64,000 bases of DNA, taken from the NCBI RefSeq assembly GCF_018449475.1, contig NZ_JAHCQH010000015.1, forward strand, positions 372,001-436,000, given 5' to 3'. A model generated the notes under the pieces. The model did no database searches and had not been told where the DNA came from. It saw nothing but the letters and a program-made list of their open reading frames with translations. Origin of the DNA: Ancylobacter radicis (GTDB taxonomy: Bacteria; Pseudomonadota; Alphaproteobacteria; Rhizobiales; Xanthobacteraceae). The first letter of the stretch is position 1, and the number at the start of each line of letters is the position of its first letter. The position numbers and the translations under genes were made by a program. Shown one piece after another: positions 1-8,980 of this stretch.

Positions 1-473
1 AAACGGTCGATCTCTCGCAACTGGTCCGCGAGAGCCTCGCCCTCGTCGAGCGCGAGCTTACCCGTCATCATATCGCGGTCGAACTCGATCTCGCCGATGC
101 ACTGCCGGTGGTAACCGGAGACCGCGTGCAATTGCAGCAGATCGTCATCAACCTTGCCGTCAACGCGGTGCAAGCCATGGAGGGCGCTCCCCGCCCCCGC
201 CGGTTGAAGCTGCGCACCCGCGCGCTGGAGTGGGCGGAGGGCGAGGCGGCGCGCCTTGACATCACCGACAGCGGTGTGGGCGCCGACACCGAGGCCATGT
301 CACGGCTGTTCGAGCCGTTCTATACCTCGAAGCCGGACGCCATGGGCCTCGGCCTGTCGATCAGCCGATATCTCGTCGAGGCCCATGGCGGCGTCATCGA
401 GGCAACTCTCAATTCCGATCGCGGCATGACATTCGCCGTGATCCTGCCGGCAGCGAAGGAGCAAAGCCTGTGA
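1..473 (+). CDS. Sensor histidine kinase, C-terminal part (5' end outside window)
   Basis: The reading frame is open from base 3, so this is the end of a larger gene. What is seen is the second half of the histidine kinase core: an N-box region ([20 protein letters not shown] is close to the FixL/TodS type), a G1-like DSGVG, the F-box FEPFYTSK and the G2 motif MGLGLSISR. It should bind ATP and phosphorylate a partner regulator. The downstream FixJ-type regulator overlaps its stop codon by 4 bases, so the two are very probably a cognate pair. The sensor domain is not visible, so the signal is unknown. The C-terminal sequence resembles that of the kinase at 3593. Confidence 0.9.
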   Translation, partial: TVDLSQLVRESLALVERELTRHHIAVELDLADALPVVTGDRVQLQQIVINLAVNAVQAMEGAPRPRRLKLRTRALEWAEGEAARLDITDSGVGADTEAMSRLFEPFYTSKPDAMGLGLSISRYLVEAHGGVIEATLNSDRGMTFAVILPAAKEQSL

Positions 474-1126
474 GCGCCATCTCCGCCCAAGGCGGCAAGG
501 CCGCTGCGCCCGACCCGCTGGTGATCGTGGTCGATGACGATGCCGGCCTGCGCGAGGCGCTGTCCAGCCTGTTCCGCTCGATCGGGCTGAAGGTGGAGCT
601 GTTCGGCTCGGCGGCCGAGTTCCTCGCCGCCCGTATCCCGGATGTGCCACGCTGTCTGGTCCTCGACATCCGCCTGCCGGGCGTCAGCGGGCTCGACTTC
701 CAGTCGCAACTCGCGCGCTCGGGCATGAACATGCCCACCATTTTCATGACCGGCTATGGGGATATCCCGATGACGGTGCGGGCGATGAAGGCCGGTGCCG
801 TCGATTTTCTCACCAAGCCCTTTCGGGATCAGGACATGCTTGATGCCGTGGTGCAGGCCATCGAACAGGACAAGACCCGCCGGCAGGCGGATCAGGCGGT
901 GGCCAGCGTGCAACTTCTCTATGAGACGCTGACCGCACGCGAGAAGGAGGTGATGGCGCTCGTCACCTCCGGGCTCATGAACAAGCAGGTGGCCGGCGAA
1001 ATCGGGCTGAGCGAAATCACCGTAAAGATCCATCGCGGCCACGTGATGCGCAAGATGGGCGCCCGCTCACTGGCCGATCTCGTGCGCATGGCGGAGACGC
1101 TGGGGCTTTCGACACCGAAAAGATAG
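470..1126 (+). CDS. FixJ/LuxR-type two-component response regulator
   Basis: 218 residues. An N-terminal receiver (about 16-130) has the acidic pocket VDDD, the phospho-acceptor Asp66 in VLDIRLP and Lys in LTKPF. A C-terminal LuxR/NarL-type helix-turn-helix (about 150-215) is seen in [15 protein letters not shown] and the recognition helix region [16 protein letters not shown]. It starts at GTG 470, overlapping the kinase stop, which points to translational coupling. The family (FixJ, TodT, AgmR types) activates transcription after phosphorylation. Its targets cannot be read from the sequence; a dyad-like motif shared at 3466 and 10591 is one speculative candidate binding site. Confidence 0.92.
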   Translation: MSAISAQGGKAAAPDPLVIVVDDDAGLREALSSLFRSIGLKVELFGSAAEFLAARIPDVPRCLVLDIRLPGVSGLDFQSQLARSGMNMPTIFMTGYGDIPMTVRAMKAGAVDFLTKPFRDQDMLDAVVQAIEQDKTRRQADQAVASVQLLYETLTAREKEVMALVTSGLMNKQVAGEIGLSEITVKIHRGHVMRKMGARSLADLVRMAETLGLSTPKR

Positions 1127-1237
1127 ACCCGGCAAACCTTGATATGATTCACGTCAGGGCCGTAGAGCGCAATATAGCTCAAGGTCAGGGAACGCAGCCA
1201 CCGCGCGCCCGCCGCCGACCGGGAAGGATACTCAATC

Positions 1238-1609
1238 GTGCGCCACGCCCAGATGGTCGCGATCATCGACGATGACGAGCAGGTCCGCACCGCGACGGCC
1301 AGCCTCGTCCGATCGCTTGGTCTCGCCACACGCACCTTCGCCTCGGCCGAGGATTTCCTACTCTCGCCCGAGCAAGGCGTGGCTGACTGTGTCATCACCG
1401 ATGTGCAGATGCCCGGCATGAGCGGCGTGGAGTTGCAGGCGGCGTTGCGGGCCAAGGGAAGCCGCACGCCGCTCATCTTCATCACCGCCTTTCCCGAGGA
1501 CCGTATCCGGCGGCAGGTGACGCTGGCCGGCGCGGTCGGCTTCCTCGCCAAGCCGTTCGACGGCCAGGAGATGATCGCCTGCCTCGACGCGGCGCTGGCC
1601 GGCGCCTGA
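1238..1609 (+). CDS. Stand-alone response-regulator receiver protein
   Basis: 123 residues, one CheY-like receiver domain and nothing else. The acidic residues IIDDDE, the phospho-Asp in ITDVQMPGMSG and Lys in LAKPF are all present, so it should accept phosphate. It lacks an output domain and therefore probably acts as a phosphate sink or protein-protein adaptor. The start is GTG 1238; an in-frame ATG at 1253 is an alternative. It follows the FixJ-type regulator by about 110 bases and may be fed by the same kinase. A strong intrinsic terminator follows at 1652. Confidence 0.85.
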   Translation: MRHAQMVAIIDDDEQVRTATASLVRSLGLATRTFASAEDFLLSPEQGVADCVITDVQMPGMSGVELQAALRAKGSRTPLIFITAFPEDRIRRQVTLAGAVGFLAKPFDGQEMIACLDAALAGA

Positions 1610-1651
1610 CACCCGGACGCCACCATCTCTTCTCACGCTCCCCTTTCGAAG

Positions 1652-1678
1652 AACGCCGGCACCCCGTGCCGGCGTTTT
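1652..1678 (+). terminator. Intrinsic terminator after the receiver gene
   Basis: A perfect 11-bp stem (AACGCCGGCAC / GTGCCGGCGTT) with a 3-base loop ends in TTTT. It closes the two-component transcription unit before the Dps gene. Confidence 0.85.
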
Positions 1679-1837
1679 GCGTTGCGCAGGGATGGGGCGC
1701 GACACACGCAAGTATGAGGCCGCCACCCCAAGGGCCGATTTCACGGCGCGGGCCATGGGCCTAGCCTCCTCAGGGTCAGGTGAGCGAGCGGCCCTCTCCG
1801 CCGCCAGCCCCGCCCTTTCTTCCCAGGAGTGACCCCG

Positions 1838-2356
1838 ATGACCACTTCCCCCGCCAAGGAGCGCCAGATGGCGCCGCTGCGCACCCCGACCGACCTTGGC
1901 GCCGACGCGACGCGGGACATCGCCGCCGCGCTCACCGGCGTGCTGGCCGACATGTTCGCGCTCTATCTCAAGACCAAGAACTTCCACTGGCACATGTCCG
2001 GCCCGCATTTTCGCGACTACCACCTGATGCTGGACGAGCAGGGCGAGCAGATCTTCGCCACCACCGACGCGCTGGCCGAGCGGGCCCGCAAGGTCGGCGG
2101 CACCACGCTGCGCTCGATCGGCCATGCCGCGCGGCTCCAGCGCCTCGCCGACAACGATGCCGATTACGTCACCGCGTCCGACATGCTCGCCGAGCTGGCC
2201 GAGGACAACCGCCAGATGACCGGCTTCCTGCGTGCCGCCCACGCGGTGTGCGAGCAGTATAACGACGTCGCCTCCACCAGCCTGATCGAGGTCTGGATCG
2301 ACGAGACCGAGCGCCGCAGCTGGTTCCTGTACGAGGCCACCCGCTCCAATCATTGA
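1838..2356 (+). CDS. dps: Dps/ferritin-like DNA-protection protein
   Basis: 172 residues from ATG 1838; an upstream GTG at 1829 is in frame, but AGGAG at 1825-1829 sits 8 bases before the ATG and would overlap the GTG, so the ATG is preferred. The Dps ferroxidase signature is clear: KTKNFHWHMSGPHF followed by an acidic stretch (YHLMLDEQGEQIFATTD). Dps proteins form cytoplasmic dodecamers that oxidise and store iron with peroxide and shield DNA. It is followed by a peroxiredoxin and a DsbA-like protein on the same strand, which suggests an oxidative-stress cluster. Confidence 0.92.
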   Translation: MTTSPAKERQMAPLRTPTDLGADATRDIAAALTGVLADMFALYLKTKNFHWHMSGPHFRDYHLMLDEQGEQIFATTDALAERARKVGGTTLRSIGHAARLQRLADNDADYVTASDMLAELAEDNRQMTGFLRAAHAVCEQYNDVASTSLIEVWIDETERRSWFLYEATRSNH

Positions 2357-2420
2357 CGCCGGTCGGCGGCCGGACCCGGCCACCGCCCTCATCGATGGCG
2401 GCAACTCCACGGAGGCTTTC

Positions 2421-2930
2421 ATGTCCGCGTTCCAGACCACGGCCCTCCCCGCCGGAGAGGTCGCCCCCGATTTCACCCTGCCGGCGACGCCGGACCAGAT
2501 GCTCGCGCTCTCCGACCTGCGCGGCCAGCCGGTCATCCTCGCCTTCTACCCCGCCGACTGGAGCCCGGTCTGCGGCGACCAGATGGTGCTCTACAATCAG
2601 GTTCTGCCCGAGTTCCGGCATCTGGGCGCGCATCTCGTCGGTATCTCCACCGACGGGGTGTGGTGTCACGCCGCCTTCGCCCATGACCGCGGCCTGCACT
2701 TCCCGCTGCTGGCCGATTTCGAGCCCAAGGGCGAGATCGCCCGCCGCTACGGCGTCTACCGGCCGCATGAAGGCACCAGCGAGCGGGCACTCTTCGTGAT
2801 CGACGCGGAAGGCGTGATCCGCTGGAGCTATGTCTCCCCGGTCGGCCTCAACCCCGGCGCGGACGGGATTCTCGACGCGCTCGAAAGCCTCGCCGGCAAG
2901 AGAGACGTCACCAAGGAAGCCGTGTCATGA
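2421..2930 (+). CDS. Peroxiredoxin (AhpC/TSA family)
   Basis: 169 residues with the thioredoxin-fold peroxiredoxin layout. The peroxidatic Cys51 lies in PADWSPVCGDQ, and a second Cys82 in GVWCHAAF is at the position used as a resolving or partner cysteine in some AhpE/Bcp-like enzymes. It has no signal peptide, so it is cytoplasmic and should reduce peroxides using thiols. Its stop overlaps the start of the DsbA-like gene (ATGA), so the two are translationally coupled and may be redox partners (inference). Confidence 0.9.
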   Translation: MSAFQTTALPAGEVAPDFTLPATPDQMLALSDLRGQPVILAFYPADWSPVCGDQMVLYNQVLPEFRHLGAHLVGISTDGVWCHAAFAHDRGLHFPLLADFEPKGEIARRYGVYRPHEGTSERALFVIDAEGVIRWSYVSPVGLNPGADGILDALESLAGKRDVTKEAVS

Positions 2931-3454
2931 GCCTCACCCCCGCCGTCGGCCCCCACGACCACAGCGAAGGCCTGCCGGACGCGCCGGTCACGCTGGTCGA
3001 GTATGGCGACTATGAATGCCCCTATTGCGGCGAGGCCTACCCGGAGCTGAAGGCCGTGCAGCGCCTGATGGGTGACCGGCTGCGCTTCGTGTTCCGCAAC
3101 TTTCCGCTCACCGAGGCCCACCCGCACGCCGCCCATGCGGCAGCGATGGCCGAGGCCGCGGCCGGCATCGGCAAGTTCTGGGAGATGCACGACATGCTCT
3201 ATGAGCACCAGGGTGCACTCGACGATAGAAGCCTTACCCGCTATGGCACCATCGTGGGCCTGACGATGGGGCAGATCGAGCAGGCGCTGTCCGGCGCCCA
3301 TGACGAGGTGCTGCGCCGCGATTTCATGAGCGGACTGCGCAGCGGCGTGAACGGCACCCCCGCCCTCTTCATCAACGGCCAGCGTTATGACGGCTCGCGC
3401 GATGCGGATAGCCTCGTTGAGGTGCTGCGCGCCGTAGCCCGCGACGTCGCTTGA
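2927..3454 (+). CDS. DsbA-family thioredoxin-fold protein (cytoplasmic)
   Basis: 175 residues. The active site CPYC (Cys31, Cys34) follows YGDYE, and the cis-proline loop GTPALFING is near residue 145. The family catalyses thiol-disulfide exchange. Unlike true periplasmic DsbA it has no signal peptide, so it probably works in the cytoplasm, perhaps reducing the adjacent peroxiredoxin, with which its start codon overlaps. That partnership is inferred from gene order only. Confidence 0.88.
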   Translation: MSLTPAVGPHDHSEGLPDAPVTLVEYGDYECPYCGEAYPELKAVQRLMGDRLRFVFRNFPLTEAHPHAAHAAAMAEAAAGIGKFWEMHDMLYEHQGALDDRSLTRYGTIVGLTMGQIEQALSGAHDEVLRRDFMSGLRSGVNGTPALFINGQRYDGSRDADSLVEVLRAVARDVA

Positions 3455-3465
3455 AGGTCCCCTCG

Positions 3466-3484
3466 ACGGAACCCATACCAAAGG
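3466..3484. promoter_or_regulatory. Candidate operator/promoter motif, copy 1 (upstream of kinase)
   Basis: ACGGAACCCATACCAAAGG is nearly identical to ACGGCACCCATACCAAGG at 10591. Both lie about 110 bases before the start of a regulatory gene (kinase at 3593, AraC at 10721). The core ATACC-AA(A)-GG is dyad-like. Its function is not known. Confidence 0.4.
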
Positions 3485-3486
3485 AT

Positions 3487-3510
3487 GCCCGCCCTATACG
3501 TGGGGCGGGC
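3487..3510 (+). terminator. GC hairpin after the stress genes
   Basis: A perfect 8-bp stem GCCCGCCC / GGGCGGGC with an 8-base loop lies 33 bases after the DsbA-like gene. There is no T-run, so it may be a weak or Rho-assisted terminator or an mRNA-stabilising hairpin. Confidence 0.45.
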
Positions 3511-3592
3511 GCGATACCCTCGCAAAGCCCATGACAGGCAGAATGGAATGATTAATATCGCGCGCGAGATAAAACGGGGTTGATCCACGCGC

Positions 3593-5500
3593 ATGCGACG
3601 AACGACGACGCCGGGACCCTTCGCATCGCGCTGCCGCTACGCGGGAGCGGCGCTGCTGGCGGCTTCGATCTTCACCATCGACACGCTCACCGCGCTCGGC
3701 AGTGCGGTGGCGGTGCTCTATGCGCTGGTTCTGATCATTGTCGCCGATATCGGCTCGCGCCGATCGATCCTTGGCTGGTCGCTGCTCTGCATCGCGCTGA
3801 CCCTGACCAGCTTCGGCTATATGCACGGGCTGCAGGGGCATATCGAAGCGACGCTGCGCCTGTTGTTCAGCCTCGCCGCCCTGCTCGCCACCACCTTCCT
3901 GATGATGCGCCGCCATGCTGACCGGCAGGCGCTGGAAGCGCAGGCCGAACTGCTCAACATCACCAACGACGCCATCTATCTCAGCGATTCGACCGACCAG
4001 GTGATCTACTGGAACCGCGGCGCGGAAGTTCTCTACGGCTGGTCGTTCGACGAGGCGCAGGGGCGTGACGCGCACCAATTGCTGAAGACGCGGTTTCCCC
4101 AATCGCGCGGCGCGGTCGAGCGCAGTCTCGCCGCCACGGGCGCATGGGAGGGCGAGGTCATCCAGTCGACGCGCGACGGGCGCGAGGTAACGGCGCTCAG
4201 CCGCTGGCTGCGGCGCGACGATATCGGCCAGCGCGGTGGGCGCACGCTGGAGAGCAATACCGACATCACCACGCGCAAGGCCGCCGAGGAAGCCCTGCGC
4301 CGGAGCGAGCGTCGCTACCGCACGATCTTCGAGAATCTCGCCGTTGCCATCTGGGAGCACGATCTGCGCCCGATGAAGGCTGAACTTGACGCCTTGCGGG
4401 CACAGGGCGTCGACGATCTCGCCGCCTATCTGGTCCGCTATCCCGATTTCGTGCGGCGCATGCGGGCCTCGGTGCGCATCATCGACGTGAACACGACGGC
4501 GCTGCGCATGATGGGCGTCGCCTCGAAGGACGAGTTCTTCACCTCGCTCGACCAGTTCCTGGCCGACGAGGACGCCCAGTTCGGCGGCTTCCTGCTGGCC
4601 CTCGACCGCGATGCGCCCCATTGGGAGACCGAATCCACGCTGCGGACGCGCTCCGGCGAGTTGCTGCGCGTCATCGTCGCCTTCAACTTTCCCGGCGATG
4701 GCGCGCTCGATTGCGTGCAGGCCAGCGTGCTCAACATCACCGAACGGGTGCGGGTGCAGGAGACGCTGCAGCGCACCCGCGACCAGCTCGACCACGCGCT
4801 GCGGGCCGCCACGATCGGCGAGGTGTCGGCGTCCATCGCTCATGAGATCAACCAGCCGCTTGCTGCCATCGCCATCCATGCGGACGCGGCTGGGCGCTGG
4901 ATGGACCGCGATCCACCCGACCTCGACGAGGTTCGCGCCTCGGTGCGCGAAGCCGCTGTGGCGGCGCGGCGGGCGTCGGACGTGGTGCGGCGGGTCCGCT
5001 CCTTCATGACCAAGGTCGAACCCGAGCGGGCACCGCTGGCCATCGACCCGGTGGTGGAAGAGGCGGTGCATCTGACCCGGCACGAACTGGCGAGCCACGG
5101 CGCGACGCTGATCCCGGCGCTGGACGCCTGCGGCATGCTGGTGCAGGGCGACCGCATCCTGCTCCAGCAGGTGCTCATCAACCTGATGACCAATGCCGCG
5201 CAGGCCATGGCGGTGAGCGCGAGCACGGAGCGCACCATCCGCCTTCTCACGCGCCGCGTGCGCGGCGGCGTCGCCATCGACGTCTGCGACACCGGGCCCG
5301 GCTTTACCCCGGAGACGGCGCAGAAGGCGTTCGAGCCGTTCTTCACCACCAAGGCCAACGGCATGGGGCTCGGCCTCGCCATGTGCCGCACCATCATCGG
5401 CGTGCATGAGGGGGAGATCAGCATCGCCCCCACGGCCGGCGCGGGCGGCGGGGGGCGGGTATCGATCTGGCTGCCGGCGCTGGCGGCGCCAGCCCCGTGA
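3593..5500 (+). CDS. Membrane PAS-domain sensor histidine kinase
   Basis: 635 residues. Residues 1-110 hold about four hydrophobic segments. They are followed by a PAS domain (LLNITNDAIYLSDSTDQVIYW, about 120-230), a second PAS-like region after RSERRYRTIFENLAVAIWEHD (about 238-395), a HisKA domain with the phospho-acceptor His417 in SIAHEINQPLAA, and an ATPase domain with the N-box LLQQVLINLMTNAAQAM, FEPFFTTK and MGLGLAMC. It is anchored in the inner membrane and senses an unknown signal. No response regulator is adjacent; the FixJ-type protein at 470 is a possible partner because the kinase upstream of it is of the same subfamily. Confidence 0.92.
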   Translation: MRRTTTPGPFASRCRYAGAALLAASIFTIDTLTALGSAVAVLYALVLIIVADIGSRRSILGWSLLCIALTLTSFGYMHGLQGHIEATLRLLFSLAALLATTFLMMRRHADRQALEAQAELLNITNDAIYLSDSTDQVIYWNRGAEVLYGWSFDEAQGRDAHQLLKTRFPQSRGAVERSLAATGAWEGEVIQSTRDGREVTALSRWLRRDDIGQRGGRTLESNTDITTRKAAEEALRRSERRYRTIFENLAVAIWEHDLRPMKAELDALRAQGVDDLAAYLVRYPDFVRRMRASVRIIDVNTTALRMMGVASKDEFFTSLDQFLADEDAQFGGFLLALDRDAPHWETESTLRTRSGELLRVIVAFNFPGDGALDCVQASVLNITERVRVQETLQRTRDQLDHALRAATIGEVSASIAHEINQPLAAIAIHADAAGRWMDRDPPDLDEVRASVREAAVAARRASDVVRRVRSFMTKVEPERAPLAIDPVVEEAVHLTRHELASHGATLIPALDACGMLVQGDRILLQQVLINLMTNAAQAMAVSASTERTIRLLTRRVRGGVAIDVCDTGPGFTPETAQKAFEPFFTTKANGMGLGLAMCRTIIGVHEGEISIAPTAGAGGGGRVSIWLPALAAPAP

Positions 5501-5503
5501 CCC

Positions 5504-6388
5504 TCAGGACGGACCGGCCAGCCGCGCGGCAAGCGCGTCGATGAACAGCCGCACTTTCGACGGCACCATCCGCCGCGTCGGATAGACCGCCCAGATGGTG
5601 AGCGGTTCGGGCGTGGCATCGGCCAGCACGATTTCCCGCAGCCGCCCGGCGGCAAGTTCCTCGCGAATATGCCAGTCCGACAGATTGGCGATGCCCAGCC
5701 CGCCGACACAGGCTTCCTGCACCGCGTCGAGCGAATTGGCGGAAAAGCGCCCGCGCACGCTCACCCGCCGCCGGCCGCTCGCCGTTCGGAACAGCCAGTG
5801 CGGCGCGAGGCTGGAGGTCAGGCACACATGATCGGCCAGAGCGTCCAGCCTCTCCGGCACGCCGAAGCGCCCGGCATAGGCGGGCGCCGCCACCAGACGG
5901 CGGGGGCTGTCGGCGAGCTTGCGGGCGATCAGGCTGGTGTCGGCGAGATCGGCGATGCGGATGCCGAGATCGAGCCCCTCCGCGACGATGTCGACCACCG
6001 CGTCGGTCAGCTGCAGCTCGACCTCGATGCGCGGATGCGCCTGCATGAAGTCGACGATGAGCGGCGCCATGACCTTGCGCCCGAAGGCAAGCGAGGCGCT
6101 CATGCGCAAGAGCCCGCTCGGCTCGCCGCTGCGCCCATGCAGGCTGGCCAGCGCGGCGGCATGGTCTTCCACCAGCGCCTGCGCATGGGGCAGGAAGGCC
6201 AAGCCGTCATCGGTAAAGGAGAGCGAGCGCGTCGTGCGCTGCACCAGCCGCACGCCGAGTTCCTGTTCGAGCTTGGCCAGCAGCCGGCTCGCCGCCATGG
6301 GCGAGAGATGCAATCGCCGCGCCGCCCCCGCAAGGCTGCCGGCGGAGGCGAGTTCGACAAGCAGCGTGACGGCGGCCAGATCAAGCAT
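5504..6388 (-). CDS. LysR-family transcriptional regulator
   Basis: 294 residues. The N-terminal winged helix-turn-helix is seen in AGSLAGAARRLHLSPMAASRLLAKLEQELG, and a periplasmic-binding-like effector domain follows from about residue 90 (LRMSASLAFGRKVMAPLI). It is divergent from the MFS gene at 6523, so it most likely controls that transporter and itself, as is usual in the family. The inducer is unknown. Its 3' end lies only 3 bases from the stop of the kinase gene on the opposite strand. Confidence 0.93.
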   Translation of the reverse strand: MLDLAAVTLLVELASAGSLAGAARRLHLSPMAASRLLAKLEQELGVRLVQRTTRSLSFTDDGLAFLPHAQALVEDHAAALASLHGRSGEPSGLLRMSASLAFGRKVMAPLIVDFMQAHPRIEVELQLTDAVVDIVAEGLDLGIRIADLADTSLIARKLADSPRRLVAAPAYAGRFGVPERLDALADHVCLTSSLAPHWLFRTASGRRRVSVRGRFSANSLDAVQEACVGGLGIANLSDWHIREELAAGRLREIVLADATPEPLTIWAVYPTRRMVPSKVRLFIDALAARLAGPS

Positions 6389-6398
6389 AACGGAATTC

Positions 6399-6432
6399 GT
6401 TATAGTCGTGTATCTTGAGAAGACACTATAAC
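6399..6432. promoter_or_regulatory. Inverted repeat between lysR and MFS genes (candidate LysR operator)
   Basis: GTTATAGT (6399-6406) and ACTATAAC (6425-6432) form a perfect 8-bp inverted repeat in an unusually AT-rich divergent intergenic region, beginning 10 bases upstream of the lysR start. This placement fits an autoregulatory LysR site. Confidence 0.55.
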
Positions 6433-6522
6433 AAATACCATGGCAGCTATATCTCCGATGCCGAAAAGCCCGGTTGCCGCGACGAACCTGAAGGTCCGCC
6501 GCGCCGGATGCAGGAGATGACC

Positions 6523-7710
6523 ATGACCACCCAGGACCGCGTGCAGGCGCCGACGACCCTCGGCATCGGCACCACTTTCGCGATGGCCGCCGCCGCGGGC
6601 CTTGCCGTCGCCAACATCTATTACAACCAGCCCATGCTCGCGATTATCGAGCAAGACCTGCCGGGCGACCTCACCGCCGCCATTCCCACGGCAACGCAGC
6701 TCGGCTACGCCGCTGGCCTGTTCCTGCTGGTGCCGCTCGGCGATCTGATCGAGCGGCGCCGGCTGATCGTCGGCCAGTTCATTCTGCTCGCCGCCGCCCT
6801 TGCCCTGGTGGCGATGGCGCCGAGCGCCGGAATGATCCTTGCCGCGTCTTTCGTCGTCGGCCTCGGCTCCACCGTGGCGCAGCAGATCGTCCCGCTGGCG
6901 GCCCATATGGCAGCGCCGGAAAAGCGGGGCGCGACGGTCGGCACGGTGATGGCGGGGCTGCTCACCGGCATCCTGCTCAGCCGGACGCTTGCCGGCCTCG
7001 TCGCCACCTATGGCGGCTGGCGCGAGATGTACTGGCTCGCAGTGCCTCTGGCGCTGGCCGCCGCCGGCCTGATGGCCGCGACCCTGCCGCACAGCGCACC
7101 GGATTCGACCCTGAGCTATGGCCGGCTCCTGCGCTCGATCGGCCATTTGTGGGTGGAGTTTCCGGCCCTGCGGATCGCCGCCCTGACCCAGGCAGCCCTG
7201 TTCGCCACCTTCACCGCCTTCTGGACCATTCTCGCCTTCCGTCTGGAGCAGCCGGAATTCGGGCTCGGCGCGGATGTCGCCGGCCTGTTCGGTCTGGTCG
7301 GCGCCGTCGGCGTGCTGGCGGCCCCGCTCGCCGGGCGCTTCGCGGATCGGCACGGCCCTGCCCATGCCGTGGTGCTGGGTGCCGTCGTGACGCTCGTCTC
7401 GTGGATCGTCTTCGGCCTGTGGGGCTCGCTCCTCGGCCTCGTGGTGGGTGTCGTGCTGCTCGATTTCGGCATCCAGGGCGCACTGGTCTCCAACCAGCAT
7501 ATCGTCTTCGCCCTGCGCCCGGCGGCGCGCGCCCGGCTCAACACCGTGCTGATGGGCGCGATGTTCCTCGGCGGCGCGATCGGCTCGGCTCTCGCGACCC
7601 TCGCCTGGCAGAACGGCGGCTGGGGGTTGGTGTGCCTGCTTGGCCTCGGCTTCGCCAGCGTCGGCACCGCGATCCAGCTCTGGCAGCTTGTGATCCGTCA
7701 CGCGCGCTGA
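6523..7710 (+). CDS. MFS transporter (drug:H+ antiporter-like)
   Basis: 395 residues from ATG 6523, chosen because GGAG at 6513-6516 sits 6 bases upstream; the longer reading from 6415 starts with a non-hydrophobic, atypical leader. About 12 transmembrane segments are visible. The N-terminal [10 protein letters not shown] motif is typical of a group of MFS efflux proteins (COG2814-like). It should export an unknown small molecule across the inner membrane by proton antiport. It is divergently arranged with the LysR regulator at 5504, its probable controller. Confidence 0.88.
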   Translation: MTTQDRVQAPTTLGIGTTFAMAAAAGLAVANIYYNQPMLAIIEQDLPGDLTAAIPTATQLGYAAGLFLLVPLGDLIERRRLIVGQFILLAAALALVAMAPSAGMILAASFVVGLGSTVAQQIVPLAAHMAAPEKRGATVGTVMAGLLTGILLSRTLAGLVATYGGWREMYWLAVPLALAAAGLMAATLPHSAPDSTLSYGRLLRSIGHLWVEFPALRIAALTQAALFATFTAFWTILAFRLEQPEFGLGADVAGLFGLVGAVGVLAAPLAGRFADRHGPAHAVVLGAVVTLVSWIVFGLWGSLLGLVVGVVLLDFGIQGALVSNQHIVFALRPAARARLNTVLMGAMFLGGAIGSALATLAWQNGGWGLVCLLGLGFASVGTAIQLWQLVIRHAR

Positions 7711-7791
7711 TCGCAGGCCTTCCCGGCGCGCACGGCCGTGCAGCGAAGTGGCATCCCGGAAAGGCCGGTCGCGATGACAGGCATAATGCAG

Positions 7792-7819
7792 GGGGTCGAA
7801 CCTGAAAGGGTTCGGCCCC
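7792..7819 (+). other. Hairpin between the two transporter units
   Basis: GGGGTCGAACC / GGTTCGGCCCC form an 11-bp stem with one mismatch and a 6-base loop. There is no T-run. It may be a weak terminator for the MFS gene or part of the leader of the downstream adaptor gene. Confidence 0.4.
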
Positions 7820-7846
7820 TCGTCATGTTGCAATGGATGTCACGCC

Positions 7847-8980
7847 ATGCCCGCCGACTCGACCCCGCCCGGGACGCCCGCGTCGGCGACGCCCCCCGCG
7901 CCCGCCCCGAGCGCCCCCGCATCGGCGGCACTGGCGAGCCTGCGGCGCGTCGTCATTCCGCTCATCGCCCTCGCCGTAGTGGCGGGCCTGCTGGTCTTCG
8001 CGAACGTCAACTGGGCGCGCTGGGCCAGCGAGCGATCCACCCAGTTCACCGATGACGCCTATGTGGCCGCCGACGTCTCCATCCTCAGCGCTCGCATCGC
8101 CGGCAATGTGCTGAGGGTTCTGGTCGACGACTACCAGACCGTGAAGGCCGGGCAGCCGCTGGTCGAGATCGACCCGGCCGATTATCAGGCGAGCCTTGCC
8201 GGAGCGCAGGCCTCGGTGGATGGGGCGGCGGCCGCGCTGGCCAACCTCGCCAATCAGGAAGAATTGCAGCGCGCGCTCATCCGTCAGGCGCAGGCGCAGC
8301 TTGTCTCCGCCCGCGCCGTGGCGACCGAGATGGAGGAGGAGTTCAACCGCCAGCAGACGTTGGTCGATGGCGGCATCGCCGGCACCCAGCAGCGGCTCCA
8401 GCAGGCCACCGCCAATCTCGCCAAGGCCGAAGCCGATGTGCGCGAGGCGGAAGCCGCGATCGAGGCGCAGAAGCGCCAGCTCGACGTGCTGCTGGGCCAG
8501 GAAGGTACGCTGCGCGCCGCGCTCGACGCCGCCCGCGCGACGCTGGAGACCGCCCGGCTGAAGCTCGGTTACACCAAAGTCGTCGCCCCGTTCGACGGCA
8601 CGGTCGGTGCCCGGCAGGTGCAGGTCGGCGATTATGTGAACGTCGGCACCAACCTCATCGCCGCCGTTCCGATCCCCGACGTCTATGTCCGGGCCGATTT
8701 CAAGGAGACGCAGCTCACCCATGTGGTGCCCGGCCAGAAGGTCGAGGTCACCGTCGACACCTTCCCCGGCCAGACGCTGATGGGCCATGTCGAGCGCATC
8801 TCGCCGGCCAGCGGCGCCGTGTTCGCCCTGCTGCCGCCGGACAATGCCACCGGCAATTTCACCAAGGTGGTGCAGCGCATCCCGGTCCGCATCACCCTCG
8901 ATCCCGGCCAGCCGCTGATCGCGCGGCTGCGCGCCGGCATGTCGGTCGAGGCGCGCATCCATGTCGAGCCGGGCTCATGA
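7847..8980 (+). CDS. HlyD/EmrA-type membrane fusion protein
   Basis: 377 residues. A proline/alanine-rich cytoplasmic start is followed by one membrane anchor (about 38-56), a first biotinyl-lipoyl half (VLRVLVDDYQTVKAGQPLVEI), a long alpha-helical coiled hairpin (about 115-240) and a second lipoyl/beta-barrel half (LGYTKVVAPFDGTVGARQV). It should bridge the inner-membrane pump to an outer-membrane channel. The pump gene overlaps its stop by 4 bases, which marks an EmrAB-like drug-export operon. No outer-membrane factor gene is adjacent. Confidence 0.9.
   Translation: MPADSTPPGTPASATPPAPAPSAPASAALASLRRVVIPLIALAVVAGLLVFANVNWARWASERSTQFTDDAYVAADVSILSARIAGNVLRVLVDDYQTVKAGQPLVEIDPADYQASLAGAQASVDGAAAALANLANQEELQRALIRQAQAQLVSARAVATEMEEEFNRQQTLVDGGIAGTQQRLQQATANLAKAEADVREAEAAIEAQKRQLDVLLGQEGTLRAALDAARATLETARLKLGYTKVVAPFDGTVGARQVQVGDYVNVGTNLIAAVPIPDVYVRADFKETQLTHVVPGQKVEVTVDTFPGQTLMGHVERISPASGAVFALLPPDNATGNFTKVVQRIPVRITLDPGQPLIARLRAGMSVEARIHVEPGS

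Noticed and set aside
3494-5407. Long open frame on the minus strand opposite the kinase gene
   Set aside because: It mirrors the high third-position GC of the kinase, its protein is rich in Arg, His and Gly without a known domain, and the plus strand has a complete kinase.
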